From: an uncultured Pseudomonas sp.
GTDB lineage: Bacteria; Pseudomonadota; Gammaproteobacteria; Pseudomonadales; Pseudomonadaceae
Direction of reading: 5' to 3'
Length of the DNA: 22,679 bases
Assembly: GCF_946885885.1 (NCBI RefSeq)
Contig: NZ_CAMPHN010000063.1
Coordinates: 1-22,679, forward strand
Shown: positions 1-7,683 of the stretch, in pieces
Numbering within the stretch: position 1 is the first letter of the stretch
How the letters are laid out: every line of letters begins with the position of its first letter
Made by a program: the position numbers and the translations under genes
Notes under the pieces: model-generated
The model's database searches: none
What the model saw: the letters and a program-made list of their open reading frames with translations, nothing else
What the model was told of the DNA's origin: nothing

Positions 1-106
1 AACACAGCAGGTCTATCGCCGGACAGATGTAGTCGAACTCATCCCAGTAGACGGCATTCAGGGGGTTATCGTTTTTCCTGGGGAAGACTGCGGTTCCATG
101 CGTCAT
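1..106 (-). CDS. N-terminal part of an unrecognised protein (runs off the window)
   Basis: The reading frame begins MTHGTAVFPRKNDNPL and continues through VYWDEFDYICPAIDLLC to the window edge. I do not recognise the family. The ATG at 106 is chosen because GGAGG lies 5 bases upstream, a strong ribosome binding site. The same frame stays open further upstream, with other ATGs at 190 (giving an N-terminus with a CPIC motif) and at 280 (weak AGGG upstream), so a longer protein with a Cys-x-x-Cys start is possible. It lies beyond the cheR terminator and is therefore probably a separate transcription unit. In several pseudomonads flgB follows cheR; this sequence does not look like FlgB. Confidence 0.5.
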   Translation of the reverse strand, partial: MTHGTAVFPRKNDNPLNAVYWDEFDYICPAIDLLC

Positions 107-412
107 GGTTGCCTCCAAAAGCAGGTCCTTATAACTGCTATGCGCTGGCGCGGTGATGGCGCAAATAGGGCAGTTGACCGCCGTCGCCATGCCAACACCA
201 GTTGGGGCGTTTGAAGGAAAGGGGGTTCCCTTAATTGAAGGAAAAAGTTGTGAGGGCTGGCTGAGCAACCGTCGATTCATGGCGCCCTGAAACACTTGGT
301 GGCAACCACTGGCGAAGATAGCGCCGCTCCCGAACCCGGCAATACAGCACGTCACCGCTACAAACGAAAACGGGAGACCCTTGGCCTCCCGTTCAGCAGT
401 TGCGCGTGGCGG
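107..412. other. Intergenic stretch between the edge gene and cheR
   Basis: About 300 bases. It contains the cheR terminator at 365-393 and an open minus-strand frame in phase with the edge gene, which could be its 5' extension or chance. I see no convincing promoter hexamers, RNA gene or repeat here. Confidence 0.5.
365..393 (-). terminator. Rho-independent terminator of cheR
   Basis: On the minus strand, 20 bases after the cheR stop, AACGGGAG (393-386) pairs perfectly with CTCCCGTT (376-369) around a 9-base loop, and the stem runs into TTTTCG. This is a textbook stem plus T-tract. Confidence 0.85.
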
Positions 413-1240
413 CTATTTCGCCTTGTAGATGATCCCCGGGCTGCATTGCACCATTTGGTAGTGGTCGGGCAAGCCATTCAAGGCTTCGGATGCGCCCAAC
501 ACCAGGTAGCCGCCCGGCTTCAAGGTGGCGTGGATACGGGTGAGGATGTCCTTCTTCACCTCGGCCGAGAAGTAAATCAATACGTTGCGGCAAAATACGA
601 TGTCGAATTTGCCGAGCGCGGCATAGCTGTCCAACAGGTTCAGTGGGCGGAATTCGACGCGGCTCTTGATCGCCGGCTTGATCACCCAGCGGCCCGGCCC
701 TTTCGGATCGAAGTAACGCTGCAGACGCTCCTGGGACAAGCCGCGGCCCATGGCCAGGCTGTCGTACTCGCCGGATTTGCAATTGGCCAACATCGATGGC
801 GACAAGTCGGTGGCAATGATCTGCACACCGCCCTTGAGCTGGCCGATATTGGTTTTTTCGAACTCGTCGACGCTCATCGACAACGAATACGGCTCCTGAC
901 CCGAGGACGAAGCGGCGGACCAGATGCGCAAACGCTGCCCCGGACTGGCCTTGATCATCTCCGGCAAGATGCGCTTTTTCAGCACTTCGAACGGATAAGT
1001 GTCGCGAAACCATAGGGTTTCATTGGTGGTCATGGCGTCCACGACCTGTTCACGCAAGCCGCTACGCGGCTGATTTTGCATACGCTGCACCAATTCCCCG
1101 AGGGTTTTGATGCTGTTCTGCTCCATCAGTTTGTTCAGCCGGCTGGAAACCAGGTACTGCTTGTTGTTACCCAACAATATGCCGCACGCTTTTTCCAGGA
1201 AAGTCCGGAACTGCTCAAAATCCAAATTACCTGAAGACAC
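413..1240 (-). CDS. cheR: Chemotaxis protein methyltransferase CheR
   Basis: CheR methylates glutamates on chemoreceptors using S-adenosylmethionine, opposing CheB in adaptation. The N-terminal helical domain (VSSGNLDFEQFRTFLEKACG) is followed by the TTNETLWFRD segment (residues 71-80) and the SAM-binding region with SGQEPYSL (113-120), then CRNVLIYF near the C-terminus. I chose the GTG at 1240, which gives 275 residues, the usual Pseudomonas length and a family-like N-terminus; GAGG lies 8 bases upstream. A frame with TTG at 1279 and ATG at 1261 extends further but looks unlike the family. It sits 44 bases downstream of cheV with a hairpin between them, and the two are presumably co-transcribed. 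Confidence 0.95.
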   Translation of the reverse strand: MSSGNLDFEQFRTFLEKACGILLGNNKQYLVSSRLNKLMEQNSIKTLGELVQRMQNQPRSGLREQVVDAMTTNETLWFRDTYPFEVLKKRILPEMIKASPGQRLRIWSAASSSGQEPYSLSMSVDEFEKTNIGQLKGGVQIIATDLSPSMLANCKSGEYDSLAMGRGLSQERLQRYFDPKGPGRWVIKPAIKSRVEFRPLNLLDSYAALGKFDIVFCRNVLIYFSAEVKKDILTRIHATLKPGGYLVLGASEALNGLPDHYQMVQCSPGIIYKAK

Positions 1241-1269
1241 TAGCCAGGCCTCGCCGATCATAGTTAGCA

Positions 1270-1288
1270 CTGAGGGCAACGCCCTCAG
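1270..1288 (-). other. Perfect inverted repeat between cheV and cheR
   Basis: CTGAGGGC (1270-1277) and GCCCTCAG (1281-1288) form a perfect 8-base-pair stem with a 3-base loop. The cheV stop codon TGA (1287-1285) lies inside the stem. No T-tract follows on the minus strand, so it is a poor terminator; it could protect the cheV message or alter translation of cheR. Confidence 0.6.
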
Positions 1289-2217
1289 CCCCCATCTGCC
1301 GCATTGATGCGCTCTGCCACCCGAGCAGCCAGGTCATCCGGGCGGAACTTGGCCAAGAAATCATCCGCCCCTACCTTTTTCACCATAGCTTGGTTGAATA
1401 CGCCCGAAAGCGAAGTATGCAAGATGATATGCAGCTTTTGCATACGCGGATCGGCGCGAATTTCCGCGGTCAGGGTATAGCCGTCCATTTCCGGCATCTC
1501 GATGTCGGAGATCAACATGAGAAATTCTTCTTCCGGTTTTCTGCCTTCCTCCACCATGGCCTTCAAATAATCCAAGGCCTGACGCCCGTCGTTCAGCGCG
1601 ACGACCTCTACGCCGACGGTTTGCAAGCAACGGGTGACCTGTTTGCGGGCGACCGAAGAGTCGTCGCAAGTCAGCACCTTCTTGCTCACGGCCTTTGCCT
1701 GGGTTTGCTGGTCGAGCACCCCCATGGAGATGACCTCGGAGGTGGGCGCCACCTCGGCCAGGACCTTCTCTACATCGATGATCTCGACCATCTTGTTATC
1801 CAGATGGGTCACCGCCGTGAGGTAGTGATCGCGCCCCGTGCCCTTGGGTGGCGGATGAATTTCCTCCCAGTTCATGTTGACGATGCGCTCGACCGAGTGG
1901 ACCAGGAAGCCCTGCACCTTGGTGTTGTATTCGGTGATGATCACGAAACTGTTTTCGATGTTATCGAGGGGACCGCTGCCCGTGGCCATCGACAGATCCA
2001 GGATGGGGATGGTGCCGCCACGGATGCTCGCGACGCCACGCACCACCGGGCTGGATTTCGGCATGATGGTGAGCTTGGGGCATTGCAGCACCTCCTTCAC
2101 CTTGAATACGTTGATGCCATAGAGCTGACTACCGCCCAGGCGAAACAACAACAACTCCAGGCGATTCTGCCCAACCAACTGAGTTCGTTGGTTAACCGAA
2201 TCCAATACACCGGCCAT
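1285..2217 (-). CDS. cheV: Chemotaxis coupling protein CheV (CheW-REC fusion)
   Basis: CheV couples chemoreceptors to the CheA kinase through a CheW-like domain and carries a phosphorylatable receiver domain used in adaptation. At 310 residues, the CheW-like domain covers about residues 15-165 (ELLLFRLGG, VRGVASIRGGTIPILDL). The receiver domain covers about 178-308, with the acidic pair D185/D186, phosphoacceptor D238 in ISDIEMPEMDG, and K290. The ATG at 2217 is chosen because GAGGAG lies 7 bases upstream; a TTG two codons earlier overlaps that site. It is divergent from flgA across about 80 bases and upstream of cheR. Confidence 0.96.
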   Translation of the reverse strand: MAGVLDSVNQRTQLVGQNRLELLLFRLGGSQLYGINVFKVKEVLQCPKLTIMPKSSPVVRGVASIRGGTIPILDLSMATGSGPLDNIENSFVIITEYNTKVQGFLVHSVERIVNMNWEEIHPPPKGTGRDHYLTAVTHLDNKMVEIIDVEKVLAEVAPTSEVISMGVLDQQTQAKAVSKKVLTCDDSSVARKQVTRCLQTVGVEVVALNDGRQALDYLKAMVEEGRKPEEEFLMLISDIEMPEMDGYTLTAEIRADPRMQKLHIILHTSLSGVFNQAMVKKVGADDFLAKFRPDDLAARVAERINAADGG

Positions 2218-2270
2218 GCCCAAACTCCTCTTATTTTTCAGTCATGCACCCTGTACTTAGCGTAGCAGGC

Positions 2271-2285
2271 GGCACGAGCCTTGCT
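2271..2285 (+). promoter_or_regulatory. Sigma-54 (RpoN) type promoter upstream of flgA
   Basis: GGCAC-GAGCC-TTGCT fits the sigma-54 consensus (GGCAC-N5-TTGC) exactly, with the critical GG-N10-GC spacing. It points toward flgA. Flagellar structural genes in pseudomonads are commonly FleQ/RpoN dependent. The predicted transcription start, about 12 bases after the GC (near 2296), falls almost on the annotated flgA ATG. Confidence 0.65.
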
Positions 2286-2296
2286 TTTCACTGAGC

Positions 2297-3055
2297 ATGA
2301 ACGCACAAACGACAATTTATCGACATGCAATGGCAAAGTGCCGCCAATGGCTGGCAGTTTTACCCGCTTTGCTGGCGCTCGGCTATCCCCTCCAGGTTTC
2401 TGCCCGCATAACCACGCCCGAACAGCTTATCGGCACCGCTCAGGAGTTTCTTGAGCAGGCGGTCAGCGACTATTTGCAGCGTAGCGGAATCCAAGGACGC
2501 CATGAAATTCAAATCAGCCGGCTCGACCCGCGCCTGCGCATGCCGCTATGCGACAAAGAATTGACTACGACCCTGGAAAGCCCCGCCCAACCCATAGGCC
2601 GCGTCACTTTGCGCGTGCGCTGCGACGGCAGCGCGCCCTGGACCCTGTTCGTGCCCGGACAGGTGCAGCTGTATCGCGAAGTGGTCACCGCCGTTCGTCC
2701 GCTCAAGCGCGACAGCGTATTGAGCGAAAGGGACGTCGCCCTGGCCGAACGCGATGTCGGCCTGCTCAACCAGGGCTACCTGAACGCACTCACGCAGGCC
2801 ATCGGCAAAAAACTGACGCGGCCATTGCAGCCCGATCAAGTCCTCGCACCGATTCACGTCGAGCAGGCCGAAGTCGTTCGCCGCGGCGACCAGGTGATCA
2901 TCAGCGCGCGCAGCGGCGGCATCAGCGTGCGCATGCCGGGCGAGGCCTTGTCCGACGGCGGCATGGGCAAACAGATCAATGTTCGCAATCTGGGTTCGCA
3001 ACGGGTGGTCAAGGCACGGGTGACCGGCCCCGGCCAGGTCGAAGTGGCCATGTAG
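2297..3055 (+). CDS. flgA: Flagellar P-ring assembly chaperone FlgA
   Basis: FlgA is a periplasmic chaperone for assembly of the P ring around the flagellar rod. The 252-residue product has an N-terminal signal peptide (hydrophobic WLAVLPALLALGYPLQVSA before residue RITT), then the family regions ending in a SAF-like C-terminal domain (VVRRGDQVIISARSGGISV, GKQINVRNLGSQRVVKARV). The start is uncertain: ATG at 2297 gives MNAQTT, a family-like beginning, but has no clear ribosome binding site and lies about where a sigma-54 transcript would begin. The in-frame ATG at 2330 (MAKCRQW) would still leave a compact signal peptide. It is followed by flgM after 265 bases containing a terminator-like hairpin and a sigma-28 promoter. 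Confidence 0.93.
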   Translation: MNAQTTIYRHAMAKCRQWLAVLPALLALGYPLQVSARITTPEQLIGTAQEFLEQAVSDYLQRSGIQGRHEIQISRLDPRLRMPLCDKELTTTLESPAQPIGRVTLRVRCDGSAPWTLFVPGQVQLYREVVTAVRPLKRDSVLSERDVALAERDVGLLNQGYLNALTQAIGKKLTRPLQPDQVLAPIHVEQAEVVRRGDQVIISARSGGISVRMPGEALSDGGMGKQINVRNLGSQRVVKARVTGPGQVEVAM

Positions 3056-3210
3056 GCACGATTCTTGTTAGCTATTTATAAGTCGAATCAAATGCCGGAA
3101 TAACGACGATTGGCTGACGAGTTTTCATACTGCGTTTAGACTATGGCTACTGCACGGGCACTATCGGCTCAGACGCTGTCGAGGTTGGCAGCGAGCGATC
3201 CAGGCAGCCG

Positions 3211-3243
3211 TACCGCAGCTCTTAGCCTGTTGCGGTAGTTTTT
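3211..3243 (+). terminator. Terminator-like hairpin between flgA and flgM
   Basis: TACCGCA (3211-3217) pairs with TGCGGTA (3231-3237), the 13-base loop can form an inner GCT/AGC pairing, and GTTTTT follows. It lies after flgA and just before the flgM promoter, so it would separate the flgA transcript from the flgM unit. The rather long loop keeps confidence moderate. Confidence 0.55.
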
Positions 3244-3254
3244 CAATAAATGGC

Positions 3255-3281
3255 TAAAGTTTTTCCGGGCATGGCCGACAA
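3255..3281 (+). promoter_or_regulatory. Sigma-28 (FliA) promoter of flgM
   Basis: TAAAGTTT, 11 bases, then GCCGACAA. This matches the enterobacterial FliA consensus TAAAGTTT-N11-GCCGATAA in 15 of 16 positions with exact spacing, 39 bases before the flgM start. It fits late-class flgM expression, in which FlgM made from a FliA promoter limits FliA itself. Confidence 0.85.
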
Positions 3282-3320
3282 GCTAGGCAAGCGTCCAAAC
3301 ACCGTTCGAGGTTTAGCACC

Positions 3321-3662
3321 ATGGTCATCGACTTCAACCGACCTAACAATGCCGCAGCGCCAGCCAATTCGGGGCGTACCGGCGGTGCTCAGTCCGGCGC
3401 TCGCAGCGAAGCCATCGGCACCCAGCAACCCGCAAGCGCACCTGCCGCCGAGCAAGCGCAACAGGCCAGCAAGAGCGGAGAATCCGTTCAGCTCAGCCGT
3501 GAAGCTCAGCAGTTGCAGAGCATCAGCGACAAGCTGCGCGACCAACCCAGCGTGGATAAAGAGCGCGTCGCCCAGCTGAAACAAGCGATTGCCGATGGTA
3601 GTTATCAGGTCGACAGCCAGCGCGTTGCCAGCAAACTGCTCAATTTCGAATCCCAGCGCTAG
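3321..3662 (+). CDS. flgM: Anti-sigma-28 factor FlgM
   Basis: FlgM binds FliA (sigma-28) and holds it inactive until the hook is finished, when FlgM is exported. The 113-residue protein starts [10 protein letters not shown], as Pseudomonas FlgM does. A low-complexity Ala/Gln/Ser-rich disordered half (about 10-50) precedes the helical sigma-binding half ([20 protein letters not shown], then [20 protein letters not shown] and the ending VASKLLNFE). The start has GAGG 9 bases upstream. It is preceded by a sigma-28 promoter and followed 92 bases later by flgN with no terminator, so the two likely share a transcript. Confidence 0.95.
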   Translation: MVIDFNRPNNAAAPANSGRTGGAQSGARSEAIGTQQPASAPAAEQAQQASKSGESVQLSREAQQLQSISDKLRDQPSVDKERVAQLKQAIADGSYQVDSQRVASKLLNFESQR

Positions 3663-3754
3663 CTTCAAGACGGGCGCCGGGGATGTTTGACGCTTAGCAA
3701 CGGATTGTCGCGCAGTACCGCTTCGATTCGTTGCCTTCCCCAAAGAGCCCGCGC

Positions 3755-4222
3755 ATGCAAGACATTACCCTGCTCGACCTTTTCACCCAGGACATCGTTA
3801 CAGCCGAGCGCCTGCTCGAACTGATCGATGAAGAATTCCAAGTCCTCGGTGAACGCGACCTCCCCCGCCTGCAAAGCATTCTCGCCGACAAACTGCCGCT
3901 ACTCGCCCTGCTCGACCAACACGCCAAGGCGCGCAGCCAGATGCTGCTCGGCTTGAAATTGAGCGCAGATCGCGCCGGCCTGCAGGCAGTCGCCGCGGCT
4001 TCCGCCCGCGGCGAGGAGTTGATGACCAACGGCGATCGTTTGAATGCGCTACTCGAACGCTGCCAAGCGGCGAACCTGCGCAACGGCCGACTGATTCGTT
4101 CCAGCCAGGCCTCGACCAGCAGCATGCTCGGTATTCTGCGCGGTGGCGAAACGCCAAACCTCTATGACAGCCGCGGCAGTACCGCTAGAATCGGCCAGCA
4201 CCGCCCACTCAGCCAAGCCTGA
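3755..4222 (+). CDS. flgN: Flagellar chaperone FlgN
   Basis: FlgN is the cytoplasmic export chaperone for the hook-filament junction proteins FlgK and FlgL. The 155-residue product is mostly helical (MQDITLLDLFTQDIVTAERL, then LAILLDQHAKARSQMLLGLKL-like helices) and ends in a Ser/Arg-rich tail (SRGSTARIGQHRPLSQA). I chose the ATG at 3755, which matches Pseudomonas FlgN N-termini; an in-frame TTG at 3731 adds eight unlikely residues. The ribosome binding site (AAAGAG) is weak, which fits translation following flgM on the same message. Confidence 0.88.
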   Translation: MQDITLLDLFTQDIVTAERLLELIDEEFQVLGERDLPRLQSILADKLPLLALLDQHAKARSQMLLGLKLSADRAGLQAVAAASARGEELMTNGDRLNALLERCQAANLRNGRLIRSSQASTSSMLGILRGGETPNLYDSRGSTARIGQHRPLSQA

Positions 4223-4307
4223 AATATTCCAATAAGGCACCGGGGGACATGCTGCCATAATGCCAGTATGCTAGTGCCCAAGTTTTTTGCTCGGAGATTA
4301 CTGGACC

Positions 4308-5057
4308 GTGTCCAATCCCTTTATCGAGGACAATGGCCCGCAACCGCCCAAGGTGCTCAAGACACCTATGGAGATCGTTGCCAACCTGCGCCAGCTGCAG
4401 CAGAACCATGATCCGCTGATCATCACCTTTCATGAACGCAATCAGCGCTTTCAAAGCTATTTGATCGAGATCGACCGCGACAAGAACCAGGTCCTGCTCG
4501 ACGAAATGATCCCCCGGGACGGCGAACGCTACCTGCAAAATGGCGAAACCTTTCACATCGAAGCCTTTCATGAAGGCGTGCGTGTCGCCTGGGAATGCCT
4601 GCAAAGCCCGGAAATCGTCGAGCACGAGGGCGCCCGCTGCTACGTCAGCCAGATACCCCGCGAAGTGCATTACCATCAGCGCCGCAATGCATTCAGGGCG
4701 CCGCTGAAACAGGGCGAACAGGTATCGATCGAACTGGCCGGCGACAAACTGAGTAAACCCCTGAAAGGCTACCTGCTGGATATCTCCGCTACCGGCTGCA
4801 AGTTACGCATGCCCGGCAACTTCGCCACCGGCCTGCAATCCGGCCAGATCTACGAGCGCCTGACCATCCAACTGCCGTTCGGCGCGATGACCGCCGCCGT
4901 GGAACTGCGCCATGTCCAGTACGCAGAAAAAGTCGACACCACCTTCGCCGGTGCGCGCTTTCATCGATTGAGCGGGCTGGAGCAGCGCCAAGTCGAGCGC
5001 TTCGTCTATCAATTGCAGCGCGAGGCTCGCCGCTTCGACAGCGACGGCTTGTTCTGA
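4308..5057 (+). CDS. flgZ: Flagellar brake protein FlgZ/YcgR, c-di-GMP-binding PilZ domain
   Basis: YcgR-family proteins bind cyclic di-GMP through a PilZ domain and slow or bias the flagellar motor. The 249-residue protein has an N-terminal YcgR domain (about 12-115, with [20 protein letters not shown]) and a C-terminal PilZ domain. The two c-di-GMP-binding motifs are intact: RxxxR at residues 126-130 (RNAFR) and DxSxxG at 158-163 (DISATG). The GTG at 4308 is chosen because upstream codons look unlike the family and GGAG lies 11 bases before; a TTG at 4287 in the same frame is less likely. It closes the flgMN-flgZ cluster and converges on the next gene with a gap of only 6 bases. Confidence 0.93.
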   Translation: MSNPFIEDNGPQPPKVLKTPMEIVANLRQLQQNHDPLIITFHERNQRFQSYLIEIDRDKNQVLLDEMIPRDGERYLQNGETFHIEAFHEGVRVAWECLQSPEIVEHEGARCYVSQIPREVHYHQRRNAFRAPLKQGEQVSIELAGDKLSKPLKGYLLDISATGCKLRMPGNFATGLQSGQIYERLTIQLPFGAMTAAVELRHVQYAEKVDTTFAGARFHRLSGLEQRQVERFVYQLQREARRFDSDGLF

Positions 5058-5063
5058 GCCCAC

Positions 5064-5681
5064 TCAGCGATCGACGTGGATACCCAGCTCGGCCAGACGC
5101 GGCAAATCTTCCGGACGGTCGACATCCCAGAGCACCGGTAGCAATCGATGACCCCATCCCAGTTGCTGCAAGCGATCGCGGGTCATGGCCAGGATCCGAT
5201 CGGTGCCCCAGGGCAGGTTGTTGAACAGCTGCGGATCGATGCGGCGCAGACCGAGCAACACATAGCCGCCATCTTCCGCCGGCCCCAACACCACCGGCTC
5301 GTTCTGCAAGGCCGAGCAGGCGCTGCTCAGGTACTCGGCATCCAACGCCGGGCAGTCGTTGCCGATCAGAACCACGGCATCGCTTTCCGCCAGGCCCAAA
5401 GTCGCTATGCGGCGCATGCGTTCGCCCAAATCGCCTGCGGGCTGCTCGACCAGTATCCAACCCCGATCTTCCGCCAGCGCTTCCAGCTCGGCATCGGGCA
5501 CGTCGTCCAGCCAGAGGAAACGCTGGCTGAAATTCGTATCCGGTAGCTGCAATGCATGGTCGAGCAGGCGGCGCTGCAAGTCGCACGCGCCCTCCTCGCC
5601 CAGGGCGGGAATCAAACGGGTTTTCACCCGGCCGGGAATGGGCGAACGCGCCAGCATATGCAAGGAAATCGTCAGACTCAT
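5064..5681 (-). CDS. CofC-like transferase of the DUF2064/TIGR04282 family
   Basis: This 205-residue protein resembles the family named transferase 1, rSAM/selenodomain-associated, which has a nucleotidyl/glycosyltransferase (GT-A) fold. Visible motifs are HMLARSPIPGRVKTRLIPALG at the N-terminus (substrate/nucleotide loop), LIGNDCPALDAEYL, and GPAEDGGYVLLGLR. The real substrate is unknown. The ATG at 5681 overlaps the stop of the upstream glycosyltransferase (ATGA), with GAGG 9 bases upstream, so translation is coupled. No radical SAM gene is visible next to it. A longer in-frame extension upstream is only the shadow of the preceding gene. Confidence 0.85.
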   Translation of the reverse strand: MSLTISLHMLARSPIPGRVKTRLIPALGEEGACDLQRRLLDHALQLPDTNFSQRFLWLDDVPDAELEALAEDRGWILVEQPAGDLGERMRRIATLGLAESDAVVLIGNDCPALDAEYLSSACSALQNEPVVLGPAEDGGYVLLGLRRIDPQLFNNLPWGTDRILAMTRDRLQQLGWGHRLLPVLWDVDRPEDLPRLAELGIHVDR

Positions 5682-6373
5682 AAAGATGGCCCTCGATAAT
5701 ACTGGCGCGCCAACTGCTCGGGATTCGTGCCGCAATAATAGGCGAGACGCAGACGCCACATGAGCAGCACGGTACGCCAGACGCCTCCACGCTCCCAGCG
5801 CCGGCTGGATGTCGACAAGGGCGGTCGCAGGCATTGCGGGCGGGCCAAACGCTTGAGGCGGCGACAGAGTTCCAGATCCTCCATCAGCGGGATCGGTGCA
5901 TAGCCGCCCAACGCATCGAAGGTGGCACGCGCCACGAAAATGCCTTGATCGCCACTCGCCACTCCGGTCAACCGCGAGCGTAGGTTGATCATGCTGCCGA
6001 TAAGCCGAAATGCCAACCCTGGACCGGACAAGCTCACATCGAAGCGCCCCCAGCACGGCCGATCGGCCAAGGAACCGAGCAGACGCTCGACAGCCTGCGC
6101 GGAAACCCGCGTATCGGCATGCACGAACCACAGGTACTCGCCGTCGGCCGCCGCAGCGCCGGCATTCATTTGCCGCGCCCGCCCGGGCTCGCTCTGCAGC
6201 AGCAGATCGACCCGCCCAACCGCCCGTTCACGGGTGCCGTCGTCGCTGCCGCCATCGACCACGATCAGCTGTGCGCCGGACGCACGCAACGGCGCCAAAT
6301 CCGCCAGCAACAGGGGCAAAGCCTGCACCTCGTTGCGCACGGGAACGATCACGCTCAGGCCGGCCGCTTTCAC
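5678..6373 (-). CDS. Family 2 glycosyltransferase, TIGR04283-like
   Basis: This 231-residue GT-A protein has LSVIVPVRNE at the start (nucleotide-sugar binding), LIVVDGGSDDGT, and FVHADTR as the DxD-type region, then GDQGIFVAR, LMEDLELCRRLKRL and the C-terminal SSRRWERGGVWRTVLLMWRLRLAYY. The pattern fits the family named transferase 2, rSAM/selenodomain-associated, which usually pairs with the DUF2064 transferase encoded next to it. It starts with GTG at 6373 and overlaps the MFS gene stop (GTGA), so all three genes are translationally linked. The acceptor and sugar are unknown. Confidence 0.86.
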   Translation of the reverse strand: MKAAGLSVIVPVRNEVQALPLLLADLAPLRASGAQLIVVDGGSDDGTRERAVGRVDLLLQSEPGRARQMNAGAAAADGEYLWFVHADTRVSAQAVERLLGSLADRPCWGRFDVSLSGPGLAFRLIGSMINLRSRLTGVASGDQGIFVARATFDALGGYAPIPLMEDLELCRRLKRLARPQCLRPPLSTSSRRWERGGVWRTVLLMWRLRLAYYCGTNPEQLARQYYRGPSL

Positions 6374-7683
6374 CGTGGCACGCCCTGTTCAACCGGTTGC
6401 TCGGTGGCGTCCCCGGTGGGCGGCACATCGAGCATCTGCTCCTGCACGACCTGTTCGTCGACGCGCGGATCGAGAGCGGCAATCAACGGCGAGCCGGTCA
6501 TGTTGTCCGGCGTGGGGATATGGTGCAGCGGCGCATCGTCGACCTGGTGCAGATGGGTGACGTTCTCCGGACGCACGCGCCAGACCAGGATCAAGCCGCA
6601 GGCGCAGGCAAAGGCATAGAGCATATGAGCGCCGTAGAAACGCATCAGCACACCGGCCAGCAGCGGCCCCAGGCTGGCGCCCACCCCAAAGGTGACCAAC
6701 AACGTCGCGGTAAGCGATACCCGCCGCTCGCCTTCGACATGGTCGTTGGCCAGGGCGACCGCCAGCGGGTACAGACTGAACATCAATGAACTGAAGGCGA
6801 AACCCATACCGAACAGCAGCAACAAGGAGACTTGCGGAGCTATGGCCAACGGCAGCGCAGCCAGCGCCATCAACCCCGCGCAGATGCGAATCAACCAGAC
6901 CCGGTCGCTGCGATCCGACAGCCAGCCCAACGGCCACTGCACCAACAACCCGGCAAGAATGCTGAAGCCCATAAACAGGCCGACCTGCTCGGTGGACAGC
7001 GCCATACGAGAAGCATAGAGCGGCGCCAAACCATAGAAGGAGCCGATCAGCAGCCCGGAAACCAGAATAGTGGTCAGCGACAACGGCACCCGTTCGATGA
7101 AGAAGCGCAAATCCAGGGGCGCCGGATGCAAGGGCGCCGGATGCAGCCTGCGAGTCAAGGCCACGGGCACCAGGCACAGGGAAAAACACAGCGCGACCAA
7201 CATCAACAGCTCCACGCCAAGGCCCGGATGTATCACCAGCACCAGTTGACCGAGGATCAGACCGAGGTACGCGGCGCTCATGTAACCGGAGAACACCTGG
7301 CCGCGCTGGCTGCTATCGGACTGCTCGTTGAGCCAGCTTTCTATCACCATGTATTGGCACATCATGCCCAGACCGACCAGCATGCGCAGCACCAACCAAC
7401 TCGGTAGCCAATCACTGAGGCCGTGGCCGAGCACCGCCGCCGTGACCACGCCGGCACAGGCAACATAGGCGCGGATATGCCCCACCCTGGCGATCAAGCG
7501 GTGCCCCACCTTGCCGCCCAGCACCAGGCCGACGTAGTTGGCCGCCATAAGGGCACCCACCCAAATACCATCCACCGTGTCCGCCAGGCGCAGGGCCAGG
7601 TAGGTGCTCAACAAACCCGAGCCCAGGAGCATCAGCAGGGTGGCGAAATACAGCGAACCGAAGGATTTCAGAATGAGTTGCAT
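6370..7683 (-). CDS. Major facilitator superfamily transporter (YcaD-like)
   Basis: The 437-residue inner-membrane protein has about 12 hydrophobic segments. The N-terminus (MQLILKSFGSLYFATLLMLLGSGLLSTY) and motif-A-like loop GGKVGHRLIARVG resemble YcaD-type MFS proteins of unknown substrate. A hydrophilic C-terminal tail of about 55 residues (VRPENVTHLHQ to the end) makes it longer than the usual 390-400. The loop after helix 6 carries a short tandem duplication (LHPAPLHPAPL). It is first in a three-gene unit with the two glycosyltransferases, joined by a 4-base overlap. Co-transport of a sugar-containing product is only a guess. Confidence 0.85.
   Translation of the reverse strand: MQLILKSFGSLYFATLLMLLGSGLLSTYLALRLADTVDGIWVGALMAANYVGLVLGGKVGHRLIARVGHIRAYVACAGVVTAAVLGHGLSDWLPSWLVLRMLVGLGMMCQYMVIESWLNEQSDSSQRGQVFSGYMSAAYLGLILGQLVLVIHPGLGVELLMLVALCFSLCLVPVALTRRLHPAPLHPAPLDLRFFIERVPLSLTTILVSGLLIGSFYGLAPLYASRMALSTEQVGLFMGFSILAGLLVQWPLGWLSDRSDRVWLIRICAGLMALAALPLAIAPQVSLLLLFGMGFAFSSLMFSLYPLAVALANDHVEGERRVSLTATLLVTFGVGASLGPLLAGVLMRFYGAHMLYAFACACGLILVWRVRPENVTHLHQVDDAPLHHIPTPDNMTGSPLIAALDPRVDEQVVQEQMLDVPPTGDATEQPVEQGVPR
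7116..7145. repeat. 15-bp tandem duplication inside the MFS gene
   Basis: Two adjacent 15-base units, GGGGCGCCGGATGCA and AGGGCGCCGGATGCA, differ at one base and keep frame, encoding HPAPL twice in a cytoplasmic loop. This may be a recent slippage duplication. Confidence 0.8.

Noticed and set aside
2224..2296. A sigma-28 promoter for cheV in the cheV-flgA interval
   Set aside because: TAAG with a downstream TGAAAAAT, and a GTCGATAA without a TAAA at the right distance, were the best candidates; neither matches the consensus with correct spacing.
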